A stretch of 64,000 bases of DNA from BJGV01 sp964194745 (GTDB lineage Bacteria; Pseudomonadota; Gammaproteobacteria; Burkholderiales; Nitrosomonadaceae), in NCBI GenBank assembly GCA_965248035.1, contig OZ252054.1, positions 1,178,001 through 1,242,000 of the forward strand, read 5' to 3'. A program made the position numbers and the translations under genes. The notes under the pieces were generated by a model. It saw nothing but the letters and a program-made list of their open reading frames with translations. It was not told where the DNA came from and did not search any database. How positions within the stretch are numbered: the first letter of the stretch is position 1; the number at the start of each line of letters is the position of its first letter. This document shows, piece after piece, positions 1 to 8,804 of this stretch.

Positions 1-836
1 TGATGTAGATCTGCTGCCAGACGCTGACTTACTCGCTTGTCGTATTCAATAAGTTTGACCTTGTAATCTTTCCCCTGCGCGTTATCCAACGCATTTGCTA
101 GGCGTTTGCCGATGTTGCCACCCCCAGCGATCATTACTCGTTCGACCGGCTTATCCATTCGTCGTAGTTCGCGCATTACACTTCGAATGTCGTTTGCTGC
201 GGCAAGAAAGAATACTTCATCCTCGGCTTCAACTACGGTATTGCCCTCTGGGATAATGGAACGGTCTTTGCGGAATATTGCTGCTACACGCGTGTCAACA
301 TTAGGCACGTGCTGACGTAATTCCCGCAGTTCTCGACCAACCAGAGTACCACCGTGAAACGCTCGCACAGCAACTAAGCTCACCTTGCCATTGGCAAAGT
401 TAAGTACCTGCAAGGCTTCCGGAAACTCGATCAGCTTTTCGATGTATTCAGTAATAATCTGTTCTGGACAGATGACGAAATCAACTCCAAAAATTTCCGG
501 TGAAAAGATTTCTGGATAGACAAGAAAACTGGTCGAGTGAATACGAGCGATTTTTGTCGGAGTATTAAACATTGTGGCAGCGAGTTTGCATGCGACAAGG
601 TTAGTTTCGTCATTCTGAGTTACAGCCAGAATCAGGTCGGCATCCTTAGCACCGGCTTTAATTAGCACCGACGGGTGGGAGGCGTTACCTACCACAGTGC
701 GCAAATCAAGATGATCCTGTAGTAGTAGGAGTGTATTTGGGACCACATCAACCAAAGTAATGTCGTTAGCTTCACTTACCAGGCTTTCTGCCACAGATGT
801 ACCAACTCGTCCCGCACCCAGAATGATGATCTTCAA
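1..836 (-). CDS. trkA: Trk potassium uptake protein TrkA, N-terminal part (runs off the window)
   Basis: Cytoplasmic NAD-binding regulatory subunit of the Trk K+ uptake system; it binds the TrkH/TrkG channel. Translating the minus strand from a TTG at 836 gives an uninterrupted frame to base 1 (about 278 residues, against about 460 for full TrkA). The Rossmann motif GAGRVG lies at residues 7-12 and an acidic residue that would bind the NAD ribose follows at D30, as in the RCK/TrkA-N fold. I chose TTG because the protein then begins with K-I-I-I-L-G, exactly where the family begins, and a GGTGGG stretch precedes it. The C-terminal RCK domain lies outside the window. Identification is confident; only the start codon is uncertain. 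Confidence 0.93.
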   Translation of the reverse strand, partial: MKIIILGAGRVGTSVAESLVSEANDITLVDVVPNTLLLLQDHLDLRTVVGNASHPSVLIKAGAKDADLILAVTQNDETNLVACKLAATMFNTPTKIARIHSTSFLVYPEIFSPEIFGVDFVICPEQIITEYIEKLIEFPEALQVLNFANGKVSLVAVRAFHGGTLVGRELRELRQHVPNVDTRVAAIFRKDRSIIPEGNTVVEAEDEVFFLAAANDIRSVMRELRRMDKPVERVMIAGGGNIGKRLANALDNAQGKDYKVKLIEYDKRVSQRLAADLH

Positions 837-901
837 TTGAGTAGCCCACCTAAAATGTTGTGATTTTATCTCTGTTTTCCTGGAGCGCCTACGGCGGTCC
901 C

Positions 902-1684
902 TTACCGGTGTACGCGCACCCAGTCACGCCACTGTAAACACAAGCTGGGATTCAATCCGGCAATTGTAGAGCGCTGCCACAGCGGTTCTTTCCAGAAATC
1001 GTCCTGATCGAAACCACACATATGCCCGCCCGCTTCTTCTAAAATTAGGCAGCCGGCGGCGTAATCCCATAGTTTTTGTCTGCCGTGTAGGTAAAGGTCA
1101 AAACGGCCAGCGGCGGTGAAACACCAGTCCAATGCACAAGCTCCGAAGTTGCGCTGAGAGGAGAATGGGGGCACAGTAGAGATAGCAGTTGCTAGCTTAC
1201 TATTAAGCCGTTTCAAATCTACACTTGCCATAGCATCACCTAGAGTAGGAGTGTATTCCTTGAGCGGTAGCTTTTCACCGTTTAAATAAGCTCCTTTTCC
1301 TTTCTCAGCATGAAACATTTCATCTGCCACCGGATCGTAAACTACACCGAGTACACTTCTGCCATGGCGCATCAGTGCTACCGAAACTGCAAAATAAGGC
1401 AGGCCGTTGACGAAATTGGTAGTGCCATCTATCGGGTCTATACACCATAGTCCAGCATCACCCGCGATCCATTGATCAGTCTGCTGCCTCTCTGACATTT
1501 CCTCACTCACTACCGTACCTAGATAAATTTTTTGTAACTTGCGTAATAGAACTTCCTGCGCAGCAATATCAGCTTCAGTACACAAACTGCCATCAGATTT
1601 CTGATGACGTGCTACCTTCAGATAGCGTGGCATAATTTCTTGTTTCGCAACCTCTTTTACTACAGCAATAACTGCGTTTAGCAC
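902..1684 (-). CDS. Inositol monophosphatase family protein (SuhB/CysQ-like)
   Basis: Mg2+-dependent phosphomonoesterase of the inositol monophosphatase/FBPase superfamily, cytoplasmic, 260 residues (usual length). Metal-binding signatures are present: E61-E62, the DPIDGTTN block at 83-90 and the second signature WDYAAG at 206-211. The substrate cannot be read from sequence; relatives hydrolyse inositol-1-phosphate, PAP or histidinol phosphate, and SuhB also has an rRNA-maturation role. Its start overlaps the end of the upstream thioredoxin-like gene by 7 bases, so the two are probably translated from one transcript. The histidinol-phosphatase branch is a possible alternative, so no gene symbol is given. 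Confidence 0.85.
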   Translation of the reverse strand: MLNAVIAVVKEVAKQEIMPRYLKVARHQKSDGSLCTEADIAAQEVLLRKLQKIYLGTVVSEEMSERQQTDQWIAGDAGLWCIDPIDGTTNFVNGLPYFAVSVALMRHGRSVLGVVYDPVADEMFHAEKGKGAYLNGEKLPLKEYTPTLGDAMASVDLKRLNSKLATAISTVPPFSSQRNFGACALDWCFTAAGRFDLYLHGRQKLWDYAAGCLILEEAGGHMCGFDQDDFWKEPLWQRSTIAGLNPSLCLQWRDWVRVHR

Positions 1685-2244
1685 GTTTGCTCAGCTCGCC
1701 ACTTGATCGAACAACCAATGCTTGGAATCTGGCTATCTGGTCCTTGCCCGGTTTTTGCGATTTTTAGCATACCCTCAAAAAGGTCGCGACGCACATCAAC
1801 AGGCGCAGCTTCTTTACGCGAAGCATCAAGTCGCCCACGATATTGTAATTCGAATCTGTTGTTCAAACCAAAGAAATCCGGTGTACATACTGCGCCATAA
1901 GCTTTGGCAACCTGCTGAGATTCATCCAATACGTATGGGAAGGGAAAATCAAATTTCTTCGCTACTAAAACCATATTGTCAACCGAGTCCTCGGGGTAAT
2001 CTGAAGGGTCGTTTGACATGATAGCTATCGCACCGATACCGTGCTGATGCAGTTCTTTCACGTCGCGGATTATGCGGTCTAGCACTGCCTTTACGTAAGG
2101 ACAATGATTGCATATAAACATTATCAGTAATCCATTTTTACCTTTTACTGACTCAAAATCATAACGTTTTCCGTCAACTCCCAGCAAATCAAAATTTGCT
2201 GCTTTCCAGCCAAAATCACAAACAGGTGTTTCTAAGCTCGCCAT
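1678..2244 (-). CDS. Thioredoxin-fold family protein with CNHC active site
   Basis: A 188-residue redoxin/AhpC-TSA-like thioredoxin-fold protein. The likely redox centre is C45-N-H-C48 followed by P49-Y, the typical pattern of the small 'thioredoxin family protein' group found in many proteobacteria and cyanobacteria. A later cis-Pro-like segment (C-T-P-D-F-F, around residue 120) also fits the fold. No signal peptide is visible, so it should be cytoplasmic. Its partner is unknown; a thiol-disulfide reductase or peroxiredoxin-like role is inferred. It is the first gene of a two-gene minus-strand unit with the inositol-phosphatase homologue and is divergent from rsmE, 79 bases away. Confidence 0.8.
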   Translation of the reverse strand: MASLETPVCDFGWKAANFDLLGVDGKRYDFESVKGKNGLLIMFICNHCPYVKAVLDRIIRDVKELHQHGIGAIAIMSNDPSDYPEDSVDNMVLVAKKFDFPFPYVLDESQQVAKAYGAVCTPDFFGLNNRFELQYRGRLDASRKEAAPVDVRRDLFEGMLKIAKTGQGPDSQIPSIGCSIKWRAEQTC

Positions 2245-2323
2245 ATCCTTTCTCCTATAATCCTGTAGAAAATTACTGTTATATTATCATGGGCAAAATA
2301 CTTATTACCTTACTTGAAAAACC

Positions 2324-3091
2324 ATGCCGTTTCCGCGTTTTTACTACCCTGGTCAGATCGATGTAGGCCAGGTTATCGAATTGCCTACTAACGCTATGCA
2401 TCACGCTGTACGTGTGTTGCGGCTTGAACAAGGCAATAAAGTTACCTTGTTCAATGGTGAGGGTGGGGAGTTCCCGGCATTCATTGAGCGTATTAGTAAA
2501 ACTGGCGTCTTAGTCTTAACAGAAAAACATCTCAATGTTGAGCGCGAATCACCATTTCAAATTACGTTAGCTCAGGGTATATGTGCCAGCGTGAAAATGG
2601 ACTGGATCGTACGAAAAACAGTAGAACTGGGTGTTGGTGATATCCAACCTATTGCCGCAAAACGAAGTTTGGTAAAACTTTCCGACGAGCGCGCAGACAA
2701 ACGTGTACGACATTGGCAGCAAATAGTGATTTCCGCCTGTGAACAGTGCGGCAGGAATCATTTGCCGCAAGTGCTGCCGCCGATGTTCTTACCTGACTGG
2801 CTTGACAGACAAATAGGTGTGAAAAAAAATTTGAGTAATGAAATTTCTCAGAATTTGTTTTTTATGCTTTCACCCATAGCGGAAAAAGGATTACGTGATT
2901 TCTCCAAGTTTTCATCTGTTGCTAACTTGACTTTGTTGGTCGGACCAGAAGGCGGTTTCACGTCGGAAGAAAATGCTAGTGTTCTGGTTGCAGGATTTAT
3001 TCCACTACGCTTAGGGAGACGTACTCTCCGAACTGAAAGCGCTGCATTTGCAGCGATCGCAGCGTTACAGATTTTGTGGGGTGATTTCTGA
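2324..3091 (+). CDS. rsmE: 16S rRNA (uracil-1498-N3)-methyltransferase RsmE
   Basis: SPOUT-class methyltransferase that methylates U1498 of 16S rRNA in the assembled 30S subunit. The 255-residue length is normal. The N-terminal PUA-like segment (R-F-Y-Y-P, then H-H-A-V-R-V-L-R) is followed by the C-terminal trefoil-knot motifs L-L-V-G-P-E-G-G-F and L-G-R-R-T-L-R-T-E, which bind S-adenosylmethionine. The start is at the conserved M-P-F-P-R-F-Y-Y. It is transcribed divergently from the thioredoxin-like gene and is followed by an untranslated stretch before yggX. Confidence 0.95.
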   Translation: MPFPRFYYPGQIDVGQVIELPTNAMHHAVRVLRLEQGNKVTLFNGEGGEFPAFIERISKTGVLVLTEKHLNVERESPFQITLAQGICASVKMDWIVRKTVELGVGDIQPIAAKRSLVKLSDERADKRVRHWQQIVISACEQCGRNHLPQVLPPMFLPDWLDRQIGVKKNLSNEISQNLFFMLSPIAEKGLRDFSKFSSVANLTLLVGPEGGFTSEENASVLVAGFIPLRLGRRTLRTESAAFAAIAALQILWGDF

Positions 3092-3285
3092 TTTTGAAAT
3101 GAGAGCATGCTTTAAGTTTATGATTTTGAATAGTAAACTACGGACACCTTGTCTTTTTAGGCAAATGCCATGTGCCCATGTATGTAAGAGCTTGCTAATC
3201 ATTTCGTGACCTCTATGGTTTACTAAGCTTAACCGAATAGTCATAATAATAAAGCTTCACCTATTAATATAACTGGAGAAAATTA

Positions 3286-3558
3286 ATGGTAAGAATGGTT
3301 CAATGCATCAAACTTGGACGCGAAGCAGAAGGACTAGATTATCCACCCTATCCGGGGGAGCTAGGCAAACGCATTTATGAGAAGGTGTCTAGAGAAGCAT
3401 GGGCTGGATGGATAAAACACCAGACTATGCTGGTCAACGAGAATCGATTGAATCTAGCCGATATCAAGGCGCGCAAATATTTGGCTGAACAGATGGAAGC
3501 TCATTTCTTTGGTGCTGGTGCAGAGAAGCCTTTAGGTTATGTACCACCATCACAGTGA
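3286..3558 (+). CDS. yggX: Probable Fe(2+)-trafficking / oxidative damage protection protein (YggX)
   Basis: Small cytoplasmic protein (90 residues) of the YggX family, linked to protection of Fe-S clusters against oxidative stress and to iron handling. The conserved N-terminal M-V-Q-C-I-K-L-G (Cys at residue 7), the P-P-Y-P-G-x-L-G block, W-x-x-W (A-W-A-G-W), and the C-terminal Y-V-P-P are all present. A GGAG Shine-Dalgarno sequence lies nine bases before the chosen ATG; an internal ATG at residue 4 would give the textbook start, so the first three residues may be spurious. It stands alone, with a promoter region of about 190 bases upstream. Confidence 0.93.
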   Translation: MVRMVQCIKLGREAEGLDYPPYPGELGKRIYEKVSREAWAGWIKHQTMLVNENRLNLADIKARKYLAEQMEAHFFGAGAEKPLGYVPPSQ

Positions 3559-3745
3559 GAAATGTTCAGATTACAATCTACCTTTTACAACTGAACCTCT
3601 TGCGCTCAGTAATTTCCTAAACTGCAAACTCCTTTAAATCAAATTTAATCAGCAAGTGCTTGTTCACTCTGAGGTCACAAAAAATTCACTTTTAAAAAAA
3701 GCGACCAAAATCAGGATTTTCTATATTTGTTTCTATTTCAATAGC

Positions 3746-4810
3746 CTACTTGATAATAGCTTTTAATTCCCCTTTGGCGTATTTGTTTGCCATCTTTTCT
3801 AGCATGATAGGTTTGATTTTATTTGCCTGACCAGCACAGCCGAACGACTCGAAGCGAGCTTTACAGATATCTTTGGCAGCAGTGGTTGCATCCTTCAGGA
3901 ACTTTCTTGGATCGAATTCACTTTTGTTTTTAGCCAAGTGACGTCGGACTGCGCCAGTCATGGCGAGGCGAATATCAGTATCAATATTAATCTTACGAAC
4001 ACCATGCTTGATACCTTCCTGAATTTCTTTCACTGGTACGCCGTAGGTTTCTTTCATTTCTCCACCAAATTCTCGGATAATGTCGAGCCATTCTTGTGGG
4101 ACTGAACTGGATCCATGCATAACCAAGTGCGTGTTGGGGATTCGCTTGTGGATTTCCTTGATGCGTTCGATTGCGAGAATATCACCTGTTGGTTTGCGCG
4201 TAAATTTATAAGCGCCGTGAGAGGTGCCGATAGCGATTGCTAATGCATCTACACCAGATTTCTTAACAAAATCGGCAGCTTCCTCCGGGTCGGTCAGCAA
4301 TTGGTCATGGGTTAGCTTGCCTTCTGCACCCTGGCCATCTTCTTTGTCACCCATACCGGTCTCCAATGATCCCAGACAACCTAGCTCGCCTTCGACCGAA
4401 ATGCCAACCGAATGGGCCATATCTACAACCCTAGTAGTAACTTCTACGTTGTATTCGTAGGATGAGGGTGTTTTGGCGTCAGCTTCCAATGAGCCATCCA
4501 TCATGATACTGGTGAAACCGCTACGAATTGCATTAGCACAAACGGCTGGAGTTGCGCCATGATCTTGATGCATGACTATAGGAATATGCGGGTATGATTC
4601 CGCTGCTGCCAAGATCAGGTGGCGCAAGAAAGCTTCACCAGCGTATTTACGTGCACCTGCCGATCCTTGCATGATTACGGGGCTATTGCATTCATCCGCT
4701 GCCTGCATGACGGCGTGGATTTGTTCCAGATTGTTTACATTAAAAGCGGGTAGGCCATAGCCATTTTCCGCTGCATGATCCAAAAGTTGTCTCATTGATA
4801 CGAGTGCCAT
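3746..4810 (-). CDS. fbaA: Class II fructose-1,6-bisphosphate aldolase, Calvin-cycle subtype
   Basis: Zn-dependent aldolase that condenses DHAP with glyceraldehyde-3-phosphate (or erythrose-4-phosphate) in glycolysis, gluconeogenesis and the Calvin cycle. The start used here gives 354 residues beginning M-A-L-V-S-M-R-Q and is preceded by AAGGAGAC. The longer frame opening five residues upstream overlaps the ribosome-binding site, so I rejected it. Zinc and substrate motifs seen are H-Q-D-H-G, G-T-S-H-G-A-Y-K-F and M-H-G-S-S-S-V-P. The length and the last two motifs match the CbbA-type aldolase of proteobacteria. It is the last gene in the run tkt-gap-pgk-pyk-fba. Confidence 0.95.
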   Translation of the reverse strand: MALVSMRQLLDHAAENGYGLPAFNVNNLEQIHAVMQAADECNSPVIMQGSAGARKYAGEAFLRHLILAAAESYPHIPIVMHQDHGATPAVCANAIRSGFTSIMMDGSLEADAKTPSSYEYNVEVTTRVVDMAHSVGISVEGELGCLGSLETGMGDKEDGQGAEGKLTHDQLLTDPEEAADFVKKSGVDALAIAIGTSHGAYKFTRKPTGDILAIERIKEIHKRIPNTHLVMHGSSSVPQEWLDIIREFGGEMKETYGVPVKEIQEGIKHGVRKINIDTDIRLAMTGAVRRHLAKNKSEFDPRKFLKDATTAAKDICKARFESFGCAGQANKIKPIMLEKMANKYAKGELKAIIK

Positions 4811-4900
4811 TTGAGTCTCCTTCAAGAATGAATCTGTAGCTATAAATTGTGGTTAAGGAATAGTACAGTTTAAAGCTAGGAAAATCCAATAAATTGTATC

Positions 4901-6367
4901 TCACCGTTCGCTTCCCAATTTTTTATCCAAATATGTATATGTGTGTTCTCCAACTTTAACAATCTTCATGGTGTTTGTTCCGCCCGCCTTACCTACTGGC
5001 TCACCGATAGTCATGAGGATTAGATCGCCGTTTTTTACTACTCCGCGCTTGAGTAATTCTCTTTCTGCGTGGTTCAGGATTATTTCTGGATCACGCAACC
5101 CACCGCCGAAATTCACCGGATAAACACCGCGGAACAAAGTCATTTTACGGCGAGCATCCACCTGTGGGCTTAGCGCAAATATCGGCACATTAGAGCTTTT
5201 TCTCGACATCAGCAACGCTGTCAGGCCACTTTGCGTGAGGGCAGCAATGGCAGAGATTTTCAGGCCGCCTGCAGTGAACATGGTGGCGCGTGCGATCGCT
5301 TCTTCGATGGTGTCCGGTGCGCCACCTTGCGTTCGTCGAAGGTCAAGGTTCACCAGATATTCTTTTTCCGCTTCAAGACATACTCTAGCCATGGCTTCGA
5401 CTGATTCGACCGGGTATAGTCCCGAAGCAGATTCTGAAGACAGCATTACCGCATCAGTACCATCTAGCACTGCATTGGCTACGTCAGACACTTCTGCTCG
5501 GGTAGGAACTTGACTGGCAACCATTGATTCCATCATCTGAGTAGCAGTCACTACTAGTTTGTTATTAGCGCGGGCGGTGCGGATCATACGTTTTTGTAAC
5601 GCTGGTACTGCTGCGTCGCCCACCTCCACAGAAAGATCGCCACGCGCTACCATGATGGCATCGGAGGCTTGTAAAATGTCATCCAATGCTGAGATCGCTT
5701 CTGTGCGCTCGATTTTTGCCATCAGTAAGCTTTTGCCGCCCGCTTGACGCATTAGATCACGTGCTTTGGAAATGTCTTCACCAGAGCGCGGAAAGGACAC
5801 TGCCAGATAATCTGCTTTGAACGTCGCGGCCGTCTGGATGTCTTCCAAGTCCTTACTGGTCAATGCGGGCGCACTAAGTCCGCCCCCCTTACGATTGATA
5901 CCTTTGTTGTTGGACAGCCTCCCACCTTGTTTAACCGTGCAATACACCTGGCGTCCCTTAACTTTGGAAACACCCAATACAATGCGACCATCATCTAAGA
6001 TAAGAGTTTCACCAGATCCCACATCATCTGGCAGTTCTTTATAATCGAGCCCCACCCGTTCTTGATTACCAAGATCACAGTCGGCATCGAGCACGAATGT
6101 ATCACCGGTTTTGAGGGTGATACTTCCATTCTCGAATTTTCCAATACGGAGCTTTGGCCCCTGCAAATCTGCCAGCACCCCTACAGCATGACCGGCAGAT
6201 CGTGCCAGAGAACGAGTCAATTCAGCAATTTCGATATGTTCTTCCTTGATGCCGTGAGAAAAATTGATGCGTACTACATCTACACCGGCCTGGATCATAC
6301 GTCCCAGAATTTTCGGGTTGCTAGATGCTGGACCAAGGGTTGCTACAATTTTTGTTCTTCGGATCAT
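4901..6367 (-). CDS. pyk: Pyruvate kinase
   Basis: Converts phosphoenolpyruvate and ADP to pyruvate and ATP. The 488-residue protein starts M-I-R-R-T-K-I-V-A-T-L-G-P-A, the standard N terminus. It has the active-site block L-L-M-A-K-I-E-R-T-E-A-I with the catalytic Lys, the Mg2+-binding M-V-A-R-G-D-L-S-V-E, and the T-Q-M-M-E-S-M motif. The C-terminal regulatory domain is complete. It sits between pgk (33-base gap) and fba on the same strand, and its expression is probably linked to theirs. Confidence 0.95.
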   Translation of the reverse strand: MIRRTKIVATLGPASSNPKILGRMIQAGVDVVRINFSHGIKEEHIEIAELTRSLARSAGHAVGVLADLQGPKLRIGKFENGSITLKTGDTFVLDADCDLGNQERVGLDYKELPDDVGSGETLILDDGRIVLGVSKVKGRQVYCTVKQGGRLSNNKGINRKGGGLSAPALTSKDLEDIQTAATFKADYLAVSFPRSGEDISKARDLMRQAGGKSLLMAKIERTEAISALDDILQASDAIMVARGDLSVEVGDAAVPALQKRMIRTARANNKLVVTATQMMESMVASQVPTRAEVSDVANAVLDGTDAVMLSSESASGLYPVESVEAMARVCLEAEKEYLVNLDLRRTQGGAPDTIEEAIARATMFTAGGLKISAIAALTQSGLTALLMSRKSSNVPIFALSPQVDARRKMTLFRGVYPVNFGGGLRDPEIILNHAERELLKRGVVKNGDLILMTIGEPVGKAGGTNTMKIVKVGEHTYTYLDKKLGSER

Positions 6368-6399
6368 TTTCTAGAAGTGAGTTAAATGCTTAGTGCGCG

Positions 6400-7578
6400 T
6401 CAACATGCGCGCTTTTCCAATATTTCTACAGCGGGTAATTTTTTGCCTTCCAGAAACTCTAGGAACGCGCCACCGGCTGTTGAAATATAAGATATCTTGT
6501 CATAGATGTTGTATTTTTGGATTGCAGCGATAGTGTCACCACCGCCTGCAAGGGTGAAGGCTTTCGTGTTGGCAATAGCCATAGCAATGGTTTTAGTGCC
6601 GGCTCCAAATTGATCAAATTCAAACACGCCAACTGGACCATTCCACACCACAGTTCCAGCTTTCATGATGATGTCGGCTAGTTCTAGTGCGCTCTTTGGT
6701 CCAATATCAAAAATCATCTCCTCATCGGTAACCGTACCAGCATCTTTCACTACAGCTGGTTCATTCGCATTGAATTTTTTCCCGACTACGACATCCACTG
6801 CGATAGGGATCGAAGCATTGCGTCTCGCCATTTTATCCATCAAGGTTTTAGCGGTAGAAACCAGATCATCTTCACACAAAGATTTTCCAATGTTTTTGCC
6901 AGTAGCTTTAAGAAAAGTATTAGCGATGCCGCCACCAACTACCATTTGATCTACTTTTTCGGACAAAGATTCAAGCACGGTCAGCTTGGTTGAAACTTTG
7001 GAGCCACCGATAATGGCTACCATGGGCCGTGCCGGGTTTAATAAGGCTTTGGATAGCGCTTCCAGTTCTTTCGTCAACAGGATGCCAGCACAAGCCACAG
7101 AAGCATACTTGGCAATACCATGGGTTGAAGCTTGTGCACGGTGCGCGGTACCAAAGGCATCCATTACGAACACGTCACATAGCTTGGCGTATTTTTGCGC
7201 GGTTTCGTCTTTGTTTTTCTTTTCGCCTTTATTAAAACGACAATTTTCTAATACCACCAGATCACCATCTTCAACTTCAAATCCGCCCTCAATCCAATCC
7301 TTTATTAAACGTACTGGTTTGTTCAGACATGTGGCAATGTTGTCAGCAACCGGCTTAAGTGAGTTTTCTTCGGACCATACACCCTCTTCAGGACGGCCTA
7401 GATGAGAGGTCACCATCACTTTGGCCCCTTGTTTCAAGCAGTAATCAATCGTGGCCATGGAGGCAGTGATACGTGCATCCGATGTTACCACTCCGTCTTT
7501 GATAGGCACGTTGAGATCAGCACGAATGAATACTCGTTTATTTTTGAGGTTAACATCTCTAAGTCTGATGACTGGCAT
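6400..7578 (-). CDS. pgk: Phosphoglycerate kinase
   Basis: Reversible transfer of phosphate between 1,3-bisphosphoglycerate and ADP; works in both glycolysis and the Calvin cycle. The 392 residues are full length. The N-terminal signature V-F-I-R-A-D-L-N-V-P, the substrate-binding S-H-L-G-R-P, and the C-terminal nucleotide motif G-G-G-D-T are present. It is separated from pyk by only 33 bases, so they are probably cotranscribed. Upstream of its start is a strong stem-loop and then gap. Confidence 0.96.
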   Translation of the reverse strand: MPVIRLRDVNLKNKRVFIRADLNVPIKDGVVTSDARITASMATIDYCLKQGAKVMVTSHLGRPEEGVWSEENSLKPVADNIATCLNKPVRLIKDWIEGGFEVEDGDLVVLENCRFNKGEKKNKDETAQKYAKLCDVFVMDAFGTAHRAQASTHGIAKYASVACAGILLTKELEALSKALLNPARPMVAIIGGSKVSTKLTVLESLSEKVDQMVVGGGIANTFLKATGKNIGKSLCEDDLVSTAKTLMDKMARRNASIPIAVDVVVGKKFNANEPAVVKDAGTVTDEEMIFDIGPKSALELADIIMKAGTVVWNGPVGVFEFDQFGAGTKTIAMAIANTKAFTLAGGGDTIAAIQKYNIYDKISYISTAGGAFLEFLEGKKLPAVEILEKRAC

Positions 7579-7629
7579 AGTAGGTCCAAATATATCTTAT
7601 GAGTAGAGCAACTCGATGACTATCGGCTA

Positions 7630-7651
7630 CACTCTCACTAAAATGAGAGTG
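7630..7651. other. Stem-loop in the gap-pgk spacer
   Basis: A perfect 8-bp inverted repeat (cactctca / tgagagtg) around a 6-base loop in the spacer between gap and pgk, both read on the minus strand. No run of T follows it on the minus strand, so it does not look like an intrinsic terminator. It could be an mRNA stabiliser or processing site between the two cistrons; that role is inference. Confidence 0.5.
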
Positions 7652-7725
7652 TTCAAGACGTGAGAAGAAATCGGGTGTTTATATCTCACTTAATAACTTC
7701 TTGTCATATATTATTTACCATAAAA

Positions 7726-8727
7726 CTACTTGGCAGCGATACGCGCCATCTCAAGAATCGTAGTTGAATAGCCCCATTCATTGTCATACCAAGAAACGAC
7801 CTTAACAAAAGTCTTGTCCAGGGACATACCAGCTCCCGCGTCAAAAATAGAGGCACAACTTTCACCCCGGAAGTCAGTAGAAACGACCTTCTGATCGGTA
7901 TAGCCGAGCACACCCTTCATATCCCCCTCGGATGCGGTCTTCATGGCTGCGCAGATTTCGGCGTAGGTGGCTTCCTTGTTCAATTCCACAGTAAGATCCA
8001 CAACGGACACATCCGAGGTGGGTACACGAAAGGCCATGCCAGTGAGCTTCTTGTTCAATTCTGGGATAACCTTTCCAACAGCCTTGGCAGCACCAGTCGA
8101 GGACGGGATAATGTTTTCGAGAATACCACGTCCGCCCCGCCAATCCTTATTGGAGGGACCGTCGACGGTTTTCTGGGTGGCAGTAGCGGCATGTACGGTA
8201 GTCATCAGACCACGCTTAATGCCAAAGCTATCGTTTAGCACCTTGGCGACGGGGGCAAGACAGTTGGTGGTACAAGAAGCGTTGGAAATAATAGCTTCGC
8301 CAGCATAGGTCTTGTCATTTACGCCACGCACAAACATGGGTGTGTCATCCTTGGATGGAGCCGACATGATGACTTTCTTGGCACCAGCATCGATGTGCTT
8401 CTCGCAAGTTTTCTTAGTAAGAAAGAGGCCGGTGGACTCAATGATAATTTCTGCACCTACTTCATTCCATTTAAGTTCGGCAGGATACTTGATAGCAGTC
8501 AAGCGTATTTTCTTGCCGTTGACAACAAGAGTACTATTACCCTCGATGGAGACATCGCCTTTAAAGCGGCCATGTACGGAGTCGTGCATTAGCATGTAAG
8601 CTAAATAATCAGGTTCGAGAAGATCGTTGATAGCAACAACATCGATGTCATTAAAATCTTGAGCTGCAACACGAAATACCATACGCCCAATACGGCCAAA
8701 CCCATTAATACCGATTTTAATCGTCAT
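7726..8727 (-). CDS. gap: Type I glyceraldehyde-3-phosphate dehydrogenase
   Basis: Phosphorylating GAPDH of glycolysis/Calvin cycle. From the ATG at 8727 the protein is 333 residues and starts M-T-I-K-I-G-I-N-G-F-G-R-I-G, the NAD(P)-binding N terminus. The open frame extends 15 codons further upstream, but the AGGGA ribosome-binding site lies inside that extension, so the shorter start is preferred. Catalytic Cys is in S-N-A-S-C-T-T-N-C, the usual motif. C-terminal W-Y-D-N-E-W-G-Y is intact. Neighbours tkt and pgk on the same strand support a carbon-metabolism operon. Confidence 0.96.
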   Translation of the reverse strand: MTIKIGINGFGRIGRMVFRVAAQDFNDIDVVAINDLLEPDYLAYMLMHDSVHGRFKGDVSIEGNSTLVVNGKKIRLTAIKYPAELKWNEVGAEIIIESTGLFLTKKTCEKHIDAGAKKVIMSAPSKDDTPMFVRGVNDKTYAGEAIISNASCTTNCLAPVAKVLNDSFGIKRGLMTTVHAATATQKTVDGPSNKDWRGGRGILENIIPSSTGAAKAVGKVIPELNKKLTGMAFRVPTSDVSVVDLTVELNKEATYAEICAAMKTASEGDMKGVLGYTDQKVVSTDFRGESCASIFDAGAGMSLDKTFVKVVSWYDNEWGYSTTILEMARIAAK

Positions 8728-8804
8728 GTTGAAAATCCCTTGAATGAATAAAGTTACATTATAGTGGGACAAAAATTTTGTTTTTGTACCGCTGCCCCGA
8801 TCGG

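Noticed and set aside
3592..3745. A small gene between yggX and fba
   Set aside because: The stretch is AT-rich and has no frame with a start, ribosome-binding site and useful length.
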